NCBI RefSeq assembly: GCF_050632745.1
Contig: NZ_JBODSD010000002.1
Location: 1,116,001-1,180,000, forward strand
Direction: 5' to 3'
DNA from: Mumia sp050632745
GTDB taxonomy: Bacteria; Actinomycetota; Actinomycetes; Propionibacteriales; Nocardioidaceae
Length of the DNA stretch: 64,000 bases
The notes beneath the pieces are model-generated. The model saw only the letters and a list, made by a program, of their open reading frames with translations, did no database searches and was not told where the DNA came from. Every line of letters starts with the position of its first letter. The stretch's first letter is position 1. Shown piece by piece: positions 50,084 to 56,672 of this stretch. A program made the translations under genes and the position numbers.

Positions 50084-50090
50084 GGCGGGT

Positions 50091-50096
50091 AACGTA
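50091..50096 (-). promoter_or_regulatory. -10 box TACGTT of the TRAP operon (leaderless)
   Basis: TACGTT with a 7-base gap to the permease ATG at 50083. Confidence 0.55.
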
Positions 50097-50098
50097 AC

Positions 50099-50114
50099 CG
50101 TGAGCCACGTCACA
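50099..50114. promoter_or_regulatory. CRP/GlxR-type site in the TRAP/two-component gap
   Basis: CGTGA-GCCACG-TCACA matches TGTGA-N6-TCACA at nine of ten positions. It lies just upstream of the TRAP -10 box, where a bound regulator would block that promoter, and about 80 bases before the response-regulator start. Confidence 0.5.
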
Positions 50115-50186
50115 TCCGGGTGGGCGAACGCCAGCCTTTACACAGACTTGACGTCCCCCGCTCGACATCCCCCGGGAGGCCTGTCC

Positions 50187-50846
50187 GTGCGAGTGCTGCT
50201 CGTCGAGGACGACGACGCGGTCGCCGGCGCGCTCGGCGCCGCGCTGCGACGCGTCGGTCTCGCGGTCGACCGTGCCGCCGACGCCGAGGAGGGCTGGCGC
50301 AAGCACGGCGACGCCACGCTGGTCCTGCTCGACATGGGGCTGCCGGACTCCGACGGCCTCACGCTGTGCCGCCGCATCCGCGAGACGAGCACGGTCCCGA
50401 TCATCGCGGTCACGGCACGGCGCGCGGACGCGTCGGTCGTGGCGGCGCTCCAGTCCGGGGTCGACGACTACGTCACCAAGCCGTACAGCACACAGGTGCT
50501 GCTCGCCCGCATCGACGCGGTGATGCGGAGGTACGGGAAGGCGCCGGTCGCCACCGCCGTACGCGTCGGATCCCTCGTCCTGGATCCCGACGAGCAGCGT
50601 GCCTCGTACGCCGACGCGCCGCTGGACCTGGCCCCGAAGGAGTTCGCCCTGCTGCTCGTCCTCGCCCAGAACGCCGGGCACGTCGTGTCGCGCGCGGCGC
50701 TCATGGAGCGGATCTGGCAGACGACGTGGGTCGGCGGCTCGAGGACGGTGGACGTCCACGTCGCGAACCTCCGCGCCAAGCTCGGGGCTGCGGACCTCGT
50801 CGAGACCGTCCGCGGCACCGGCTACCGCCTCCGCGCGGCGAGGTGA
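50187..50846 (+). CDS. Response regulator, OmpR family (TctD-like)
   Basis: A 219-residue response regulator. The receiver domain (1-115) has acidic residues EDDD at 7-10, the phosphoacceptor Asp49 (LVLLDMGLPDSDG) and Lys in VTKPY; the OmpR winged helix (about 125-217) has LAPKEFALLLVLAQNAGHVVSRAALMERIW and SRTVDVHVANLRAKLG. It is transcribed away from the TRAP operon and with a sensor kinase, the layout of tricarboxylate- or dicarboxylate-responsive systems that switch on the neighbouring transporter. GTG 50187 has GGGAGG 8 bases upstream. Confidence 0.88.
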   Translation: MRVLLVEDDDAVAGALGAALRRVGLAVDRAADAEEGWRKHGDATLVLLDMGLPDSDGLTLCRRIRETSTVPIIAVTARRADASVVAALQSGVDDYVTKPYSTQVLLARIDAVMRRYGKAPVATAVRVGSLVLDPDEQRASYADAPLDLAPKEFALLLVLAQNAGHVVSRAALMERIWQTTWVGGSRTVDVHVANLRAKLGAADLVETVRGTGYRLRAAR

Positions 50847-50850
50847 CGCA

Positions 50851-52248
50851 GTGCGTCAGCGGCTGCTGGTCCTCTCCCTGCTCGCGCTCTCGGTGCTGCT
50901 CGCCGCGCTCATCGTGCCGCTGATCGGCACGTACGCCTCCGACCGGACACAAGAGCTGTTCGTCACCCGGCAGGCCGACCTGAACCGGTTCGCGGTCGTC
51001 GCGTCGACCGCGATCGAGACCGGGTCCGTGGCGTCGCTGCGCGCCGAGCTCGACCGGTACGAGGAGGTGCACGGCGCGCGCCTGGTCGTGGTCGACGCGG
51101 ACCGTCGTACGGTCGCGGCATCGGCGGGCGACCTCGACCCGGCGTCCGTCCCCCGTCCCGTCACGCGCGCACTGGCGGGCAACAGCGCGGAGAAGCCCGC
51201 CCCGCTGTGGCCCTGGTCGGCGGACACGTTCGTGCTCGCGTCGCCGATCGGCCGGGACGCGCACGTCCTCGGCGCGGTGGTGATGGAGACCCCGACGGAG
51301 GCGGTGCGCGACGACGTGGCGACGCGTCTCGCGCTGCTGGTCGTGGCCGGCCTCGCCGTGCTGCTCGTCGCCGCGGCGGGGGTGGCGGTGCCGCTCGTCC
51401 GGTGGATCCTGCGACCGGTCCACGACCTCGACGACGCCGCCCGCCGGGTCGCGCACGGCGACCTCTCGACCCGCGTGCCGGCGAGTGCCGGACCGCCCGA
51501 GCTGCGACAGCTCGCGGGCTCGTTCAACGACATGGCCGACCACGTCCAGGTCGCCCAGCGGCGGCAGAGCGACCTCGTGGCCGACGCGTCGCACCAGCTC
51601 GGCAACCCGCTGACCGCGCTGCGCCTGCGGGTCGAGACGCTGAGCGCCGACGCCGCCCCCGGAGACGCGGCGCAGCTCGACCTGGTCCTCGCCGAGGCCG
51701 ACCGGCTCACCCGGATCGTCGACTCGCTGCTCGACCTCGGACAGATCGGCGCGGACCCGCCTCCGCTCGTGGAGGTCGACGTGGCGGACGCGGTCCGGAC
51801 CCGCTGCCGGATCTGGGAGGCGGCGATCACCGACCTCGACGTCCGGGGCCCGGACCACGCGCTCGCCCTCGCCACCGCCGAGGTCGTCGACGTCGTGCTC
51901 GACGCGGTCCTCGACAACGCCACGAAGTTCGCGCCGTCGTCGCCGGTCGAGGTCGAGGTGGTCGTCGCGGCGGACGCGGTCGAGGTCCGCGTGCGCGATC
52001 ACGGCGAGGGCGTACGCGAGGCGGACCTGGACAAGGTCGGGGCACGGTTCTTCCGCGGCGCGCAGCACCAGAACGTCCACGGGACCGGCCTCGGGCTCGC
52101 CATCGTCCGGGCGCACGTGGTGCAGGTCGGCGGGTCCTTCGAGGTGGGGTGCCCGCCGGGTGGAGGGTTCGAGGTCCGTGTCGGCTTCAGGACCCCCGCT
52201 CGCGGTAGTAGCGCAGCGCGCCGGCGTGGAGCTCCAGCGGCGCGGTGA
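50851..52248 (+). CDS. Sensor histidine kinase (TctE-like)
   Basis: A 465-residue membrane kinase. TM1 (about residues 4-27) and TM2 (about 159-187) flank an extracytoplasmic region of 130 residues. HAMP (about 187-240) leads to the H-box DASHQLGNPLTALRLRVETL with His248; note GNPL in place of the common RTPL. N-box DNATKF, GEGV and GTGLGLAIV follow. It starts at GTG 50851, 4 bases after the regulator stop. Its last 62 bases overlap the 3' end of the opposite TAXI-protein gene. Probably senses the solute of the TRAP system, alone or via that binding protein. Confidence 0.87.
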   Translation: MRQRLLVLSLLALSVLLAALIVPLIGTYASDRTQELFVTRQADLNRFAVVASTAIETGSVASLRAELDRYEEVHGARLVVVDADRRTVAASAGDLDPASVPRPVTRALAGNSAEKPAPLWPWSADTFVLASPIGRDAHVLGAVVMETPTEAVRDDVATRLALLVVAGLAVLLVAAAGVAVPLVRWILRPVHDLDDAARRVAHGDLSTRVPASAGPPELRQLAGSFNDMADHVQVAQRRQSDLVADASHQLGNPLTALRLRVETLSADAAPGDAAQLDLVLAEADRLTRIVDSLLDLGQIGADPPPLVEVDVADAVRTRCRIWEAAITDLDVRGPDHALALATAEVVDVVLDAVLDNATKFAPSSPVEVEVVVAADAVEVRVRDHGEGVREADLDKVGARFFRGAQHQNVHGTGLGLAIVRAHVVQVGGSFEVGCPPGGGFEVRVGFRTPARGSSAARRRGAPAAR

Positions 52249-53179
52249 AGATCGCCGCACCGAGCGTCGGCTGCCCCACTCCCGGCTCGAGGCGCTCGAT
52301 CTCGTCCTGCCGCTCGAAGAGCAGGCGCGTCAGCGCGTAGGCGAGCCGCTCGTCCAACCCCGGGTTCGCGACGAGGTAGTTCTTGACGCTGAGCGTGCTC
52401 ACCGCCTCGCTCAACCCGTACGCCGACGGCGGGATCGGTGCGCGGACGTACTGGGGTCCGTAGGCGGCGACCATCGGCTCGACCACGTCGCCCAGGTCGA
52501 GGAGGCGTACCGGAGTGTCGCGGGCCAGCCCGGCGATCGCCTGGTTGGGCAGCCCGCTGACGAAGAAGAACGCGTCGAGCCGGCCGGCCCGGAGTGCCCC
52601 TGCCGAGGCCTCGAGAGCGGCGTCGACGAAGGTGGCCCCTGGCGCGCGGACGTCGTGGACGTCGAGCACGCGGGTCGCGATCACGCGGGTCCCGGAGCCC
52701 TGCGCGCCGACGCCGATGCGGGCGCCGGCGAGGTCGGAGACGCGGTGGTACGGCGAGGATGCCGGGACGACGAGGTGGACGAAGCTGTCGTACATGCGGG
52801 TGAGCGCGACCAGGTCGGGGGTGGTGGCGCCCGCGGTCGAGGCGCCCGCGCGCACGGCGTCGGCGGGCGCGCGCACGGCGTCGGCGGCCGCGTCGCCGAG
52901 CGAGAAGCCGACGTCGCAGGTGCCGTCGGCGACCAGGCGGAGGTTCTCGAGGGAGGCGTTGGTCGTCCGCGTGCGGGCACGTACGCCGTCCAGGTCCCGC
53001 CCGATCACCGTCGTCAGGGCGCGGCCGTACCGTACGAAGACGCCGCCGGGGTTGCCGGTGGCGATCGTGAGGACCGCCTCGCCCGGGGAGTCCCAGCCGC
53101 GACCGACGCACCCGGCCAGCGCGCCCGTGACAGGCAGCCCGAGAAGCGTGAGCAGGCGACGTCGGGAGAGCTCGTGCAC
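52187..53179 (-). CDS. Second TAXI family solute-binding lipoprotein
   Basis: A 330-residue TAXI-type protein, a paralogue of the one at 46969-47955. The N-terminus has RRRLLTLLG and the lipobox GALAGC (Cys24). Family segments are VLTIATGNPGGVFVRYGRALTTVIG, TTNASLENLRLVADGTCDVGFSLGDAAADAV and GARIGVGAQGSGTRVIATRVL. It carries an in-frame duplication APADAVRA/GA near 100-110. No permease belongs to it, but the two-component kinase gene converges on it with a 62-base overlap, so a sensory adaptor role is possible. GTG 53179 follows TACGAT by 6 bases. Confidence 0.87.
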   Translation of the reverse strand: MHELSRRRLLTLLGLPVTGALAGCVGRGWDSPGEAVLTIATGNPGGVFVRYGRALTTVIGRDLDGVRARTRTTNASLENLRLVADGTCDVGFSLGDAAADAVRAPADAVRAGASTAGATTPDLVALTRMYDSFVHLVVPASSPYHRVSDLAGARIGVGAQGSGTRVIATRVLDVHDVRAPGATFVDAALEASAGALRAGRLDAFFFVSGLPNQAIAGLARDTPVRLLDLGDVVEPMVAAYGPQYVRAPIPPSAYGLSEAVSTLSVKNYLVANPGLDERLAYALTRLLFERQDEIERLEPGVGQPTLGAAIFTAPLELHAGALRYYRERGS

Positions 53180-53185
53180 AGCGCG

Positions 53186-53191
53186 ATCGTA
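53186..53191 (-). promoter_or_regulatory. -10 box TACGAT (leaderless)
   Basis: TACGAT with a 6-base gap to the TAXI-protein GTG at 53179. Confidence 0.5.
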
Positions 53192-53203
53192 GACCCTTGA
53201 CCT

Positions 53204-53219
53204 TCGTACAAACGTTCTA
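53204..53219. promoter_or_regulatory. LexA/SOS-box-like site
   Basis: TCGTACAAACGTTCTA matches the actinobacterial SOS consensus TCGAAC-N4-GTTCGA at ten of twelve fixed positions. It lies directly upstream of the -10 box of the 13E12-family gene and 13 bases from the divergent TAXI-protein -10 box. Confidence 0.65.
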
Positions 53220-53220
53220 A

Positions 53221-53226
53221 TAGACT
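53221..53226 (+). promoter_or_regulatory. -10 box TAGACT (leaderless, under SOS box)
   Basis: TAGACT with a 6-base gap to ATG 53233; the SOS-like site ends one base upstream of it. Confidence 0.6.
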
Positions 53227-53232
53227 CCATCT

Positions 53233-54627
53233 ATGTTCGAGAGCGGATGCGTCGACGACCTGCGGCTGGCAGTGCACGCAGTCGTCGACGCTCCGTGCGA
53301 GCTCGCGACGACCGCGCAGCAGGCGGAGCTCCTCGTCGCCGTGGAGGAGGCTCAGTCGCTGCTCGAGGGGGTGAAGGCCCGGGCGCTGGCCGCGTTCGCC
53401 GATGCCGGTGGCCCCGAGGAGGCCGGCGCGCCGAATGCGAAGGCGTGGGCGCGGCGCGAGCTACGGATGGACGCGAGCGAGGCCGGGCGCCTCGTCACCA
53501 CCGGCCGGACGCTCACGGCCCTGCCCCGCGTGTTCGAGGCGTTGCGGGCCGGGCGGATCCGGCCCGCCCACGTGTACGAGTTCAGTGCCGGCCTCAAGAA
53601 GGCCGCCCCTGGGGTGATCCCTGCGGTCGAGGACTACCTCGTGGACGTCGCGGAGCGCGGCGAGCCGGCCGCGCTCAAGGCGGAGATCCGCGAGTTCCTC
53701 GAGGCCGTCCATCCCGAGGAGCTCGACGCGGCCTACATCCGCGGCATGGAGCGCCGCGACCTGCAGGTCTCGAAGGTCGGCGACGGCTACGCGGTGACCG
53801 GCTTCCTCGACGTGCTCACGGGCGCCAGGCTCAAGGCCGTCGTGGACCACCTCGGTGCGCCCAGCGATCGCGACGACACCCGATCGCCGTCAGAGCGCCG
53901 CGTCACCAACCTCGATCGGCTCCTCACCCACGTGCTGGAGCACGGGCTGCCGACACGCAAGGGATTCCGCCCGCAGCTCTACGTAACCGTCGACCTCGAG
54001 CGCCTGCAGGACGTCCCGGGTGCCGCTCCGGCACGGCTCTACGGCTGGGGCACCATCCCCGACACCCTGCTCGGCAGCCTGCTCTGCGACGCCGACGTGA
54101 CTCCGGTGCTCAGCGAGGGCGAGGTCGAGGTGGGCGAGGGCTCAGCCGCACGGACCGAGGGTGCCGCACTGGCAACGCTCGACGAGCAGCTGATCCGCAC
54201 GGCCGGCCCGCGCAGGAGTGCCGACGTCCTCAACGTCGGCCGCACGCAACGCCTCGCGACCGAGCGACAACGGATCGCCGTGAAGCATCGCCAAGAGGGC
54301 CGCTGCGCCAACCCGGGCTGTCACAACACCCATCTCGAGATGCACCACCTCGACTGGTGGCACCGCGACTTCGGGCGCACCGACCTCGACGACCTGCTCG
54401 GGCTCTGTCCCCGCTGCCATCACCTCGTGCATGCGGGCAAGCTCCAGGCTCAACGCGACCCCGTCACCGGTCAGGTCGTGCTCCGCACCCAGCTGGGGAC
54501 GCGCCTCGGCCAGCCCGATGACCGCGAGCGCGGGTTCCGTCGGCTGCTCATGAAGCGCCAGCTCCGCGAGATCAGGCGCGCCATGCGCGAGTCGTCGCAG
54601 CGCGAGCAAGGTGCCCGCGCCGCGTGA
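53233..54627 (+). CDS. 13E12 repeat family HNH endonuclease-like protein (DUF222)
   Basis: A 464-residue protein of the actinobacterial 13E12/DUF222 family. The N-terminal helical DUF222 part (about 1-300) has the typical EEAQSLLEGVKARALAAFAD opening and KAWARRELRMDASEAGRLV; the C-terminal HNH domain (about 345-400) is CANPGCHNTHLEMHHLDWW ... LDDLLGLCPRCHHLVHAGKL, with two zinc-knuckle Cys pairs and the catalytic His. The family is multi-copy in many actinomycetes and its role is unknown; in mycobacteria several copies are LexA-controlled. Here too an SOS-like box overlaps the promoter. Confidence 0.88.
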   Translation: MFESGCVDDLRLAVHAVVDAPCELATTAQQAELLVAVEEAQSLLEGVKARALAAFADAGGPEEAGAPNAKAWARRELRMDASEAGRLVTTGRTLTALPRVFEALRAGRIRPAHVYEFSAGLKKAAPGVIPAVEDYLVDVAERGEPAALKAEIREFLEAVHPEELDAAYIRGMERRDLQVSKVGDGYAVTGFLDVLTGARLKAVVDHLGAPSDRDDTRSPSERRVTNLDRLLTHVLEHGLPTRKGFRPQLYVTVDLERLQDVPGAAPARLYGWGTIPDTLLGSLLCDADVTPVLSEGEVEVGEGSAARTEGAALATLDEQLIRTAGPRRSADVLNVGRTQRLATERQRIAVKHRQEGRCANPGCHNTHLEMHHLDWWHRDFGRTDLDDLLGLCPRCHHLVHAGKLQAQRDPVTGQVVLRTQLGTRLGQPDDRERGFRRLLMKRQLREIRRAMRESSQREQGARAA

Positions 54628-54649
54628 CGGGGCAGTGCACCCTGGACGC

Positions 54650-54699
54650 ACGCGCGCCGGGCACGACCGGACGGGGGACCGGTCGTGCCCGGCGTGCGT
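54650..54699. terminator. Strong bidirectional hairpin
   Basis: Perfect 16-bp arms CGCCGGGCACGACCGG / CCGGTCGTGCCCGGCG (54655-54670 and 54679-54694) with an 8-base loop; pairing extends about five more bases with one G-U. It separates the converging 13E12 and enoyl-CoA hydratase genes. Confidence 0.88.
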
Positions 54700-54706
54700 T
54701 AGGGCG

Positions 54707-55456
54707 TCAGGCCTTCTTGCGGTTGAGGAACGCCAGCATCGCCGCCCGTGCCTCGTCCGACCCGAACAGCCGGCCGGACTGCTCGGCAACCTCGTCGCCG
54801 AGCGCGTCGATCCGCTCCACGAGCTCGGCGTTGAGCAGGGCCTTGGTCTCGCGAAGGCCCTGCGGATACGCCTTGCGGAGACCGTCGAGCACCCCCGCCA
54901 GCGCCGCATCGAGCTGCTCCGCCGGCACGGCCTCCGTCACCAGCCCGTACGCGACGGCGTCGGCGGCGGAGAACGTCTCTCCGGTGAGGAAGGTCCGCGA
55001 CGCCGCCCGCGGCGTCATCCGCGCGAGCGTCGTCAGCGAGATCACCGCCGGCGCCAGCGCGAGCCGCACCTCGGTGAAGGCGAAGGTGACGTCGTCCGCG
55101 CAGACCACCACGTCGGCGGCCCCCACGATCCCGAGCCCGCCCGCGCGGACGGGCCCGTGGAGGCGCACGACGACCGGCTTCGGCAGGGTCACGATCAGGC
55201 GCTGCAGGGCGACCAGGCCCTTCGCGCCCTCGACCATCCCTCCCCCGGCAGCTTCCGCGAGGTCGGCGCCCGAGCAGAACACGCGTCCCGCAGCCGCGAT
55301 CACGACCGCCAGGACGTCGGGATCCGCGGCGGCGGTCTCCAGGTGCCCGACGAGCTCACCGACGAGCTGCGCCGAGAGGGCGTTGCGGTTGTGCTGGCTG
55401 TCCAGCGTGATCGTCGCGACCTGGTCGGCGACCTCGAGGTGGACGAGCTCGGTCAT
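54707..55456 (-). CDS. Enoyl-CoA hydratase/isomerase family protein
   Basis: A 249-residue crotonase-fold enzyme. The first oxyanion segment is NRNALSAQLVGELVGHL ... VFCSGADL (about 62-69) and the second LHGPVRAGGLGIVGAADVVVCADDVTF (about 98-124) with the Gly-rich turn. In place of the usual catalytic Glu pair, EVRLALAPAVIS is seen, as in methylglutaconyl-CoA hydratase-like members. Last gene of the minus-strand operon that starts beyond 64 kb; it should hydrate the carboxylated enoyl-CoA made upstream. A strong terminator follows the stop. Confidence 0.87.
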   Translation of the reverse strand: MTELVHLEVADQVATITLDSQHNRNALSAQLVGELVGHLETAAADPDVLAVVIAAAGRVFCSGADLAEAAGGGMVEGAKGLVALQRLIVTLPKPVVVRLHGPVRAGGLGIVGAADVVVCADDVTFAFTEVRLALAPAVISLTTLARMTPRAASRTFLTGETFSAADAVAYGLVTEAVPAEQLDAALAGVLDGLRKAYPQGLRETKALLNAELVERIDALGDEVAEQSGRLFGSDEARAAMLAFLNRKKA

Positions 55457-55496
55457 GGGTGGAGTCCCTTCATCAGCAGGATCGTCTGCATCGCGG

Positions 55497-56672
55497 TCAG
55501 TACGACTTCGGGAGGCCGAGCGAGAACTGAGCGACGAAGTTCAGCACCATCTCACGGCTCACCGGCGCGATCCGCGAGAGCCGCGAGCCGGCCAGCATCT
55601 GCACCAGTCCGTACTCCTCCGCGAGACCGTTGCCGCCGTGCGTCTGGATCGCGCGGTCGACGGCCGCGCAGACGACCTCCCCCGCCGCGTACTTCGCCAT
55701 GTTGGCGGCCTCCCCGGCGCCCATGTGGTCGCCGGCGGCGTAGAGCGCGGCTGCCTTCTGCGTCATCAGACGCGCCAGCTCGATCTCGATGTGCGTCTGC
55801 GCGAGCGGGTGGGCGATCGCCTGGTGGGCGCCGATCGGCGTCTTCCAGACCTGCCGGTCCTTGGCGTACGCCGTGGCGAGCTCGAGGGCGAGACGCGCGG
55901 TGCCGGTCGCGAAGGACGCCGCCATGATCCGCTCGGGGTTCAGGCCGGCGAAGAGCTGCTCGATGCCGGCGTCCTCGCTGCCGATCAGCGCGTCGTGCGG
56001 GAGGCGGACGTCGTCGAAGAACAGCGTGAACTGCTTCTCCGGGCTGACGATCCCCATCGGGATCTCCTGCCAGGTGAAGCCGGGGGTGTCGGTCGGCACG
56101 AGGAAGAGCGCCGGCTTGAGGTTGCCCGTCTTGTGGTCCGCGGTGCGGGCGACGACGAGGACATGGCTCGCCTCGTCGACACCGGAGATGAACGTCTTGC
56201 CACCGGTCAGGCGCCAGCCGCCGTCCTCCTCGCGGTGGGCGGTGGTGATGATCCTGTGCGAGTTCGAGCCCGCGTCCGGCTCGGTGATCGAGAACGCGAA
56301 CGTGCTCGTGCCGTCGGCCAGGCCCGGCAGCCAGCGCTGCTTCTGCTCCTCCGTCCCGTACTGGGCGATGATCGTGCCGACGATCGCGGGCGAGACCACC
56401 ATCAGCAGCAGCGGGCAGCCCGCCGCGGCCAGCTCCTCGCAGACGGCCGCGAGGTCGCCGATCTCGCCGCCACCACCCCCGTACTCCTCGGGCACCGCGA
56501 CGCCGAGGTAGCCGAGCTTGCCGGCCTCCTCCCACAGCTCGGTCGTCTTGCGGCCCTCGCGATAGGCGGCGTTGAAGTAGTCGCGCCCGTACTTGCGGCC
56601 GAGCTCGGCGACCGCCTTGCGGAGCGCGCGGCGCTCCTCGGACTCGCTGAACGGCGCGTTGCTCTCAGTCAT
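55497..56672 (-). CDS. Acyl-CoA dehydrogenase
   Basis: A 391-residue FAD-dependent acyl-CoA dehydrogenase. Visible family segments are LGYLGVAVPEEYGGGGGE (about 52-69), FAFSITEPDAGSNSHRI (about 123-139, first ACADS signature region), LTGGKTFISGVDEASHVLVVART and QTHGGNGLAEEYGLVQML near the C-terminus. It should oxidise a branched or terpenoid acyl-CoA. ATG 56672 follows GGAGGAG; it overlaps the carboxylase stop (ATGA). The enoyl-CoA hydratase gene is 40 bases downstream. This is the second dehydrogenase of the operon. Confidence 0.9.
   Translation of the reverse strand: MTESNAPFSESEERRALRKAVAELGRKYGRDYFNAAYREGRKTTELWEEAGKLGYLGVAVPEEYGGGGGEIGDLAAVCEELAAAGCPLLLMVVSPAIVGTIIAQYGTEEQKQRWLPGLADGTSTFAFSITEPDAGSNSHRIITTAHREEDGGWRLTGGKTFISGVDEASHVLVVARTADHKTGNLKPALFLVPTDTPGFTWQEIPMGIVSPEKQFTLFFDDVRLPHDALIGSEDAGIEQLFAGLNPERIMAASFATGTARLALELATAYAKDRQVWKTPIGAHQAIAHPLAQTHIEIELARLMTQKAAALYAAGDHMGAGEAANMAKYAAGEVVCAAVDRAIQTHGGNGLAEEYGLVQMLAGSRLSRIAPVSREMVLNFVAQFSLGLPKSY

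Noticed and set aside
53233..54627. 13E12 gene as part of an insertion sequence
   Set aside because: I found no terminal inverted repeats or target duplications; the flanks are a promoter with an SOS-like box and a bidirectional terminator.
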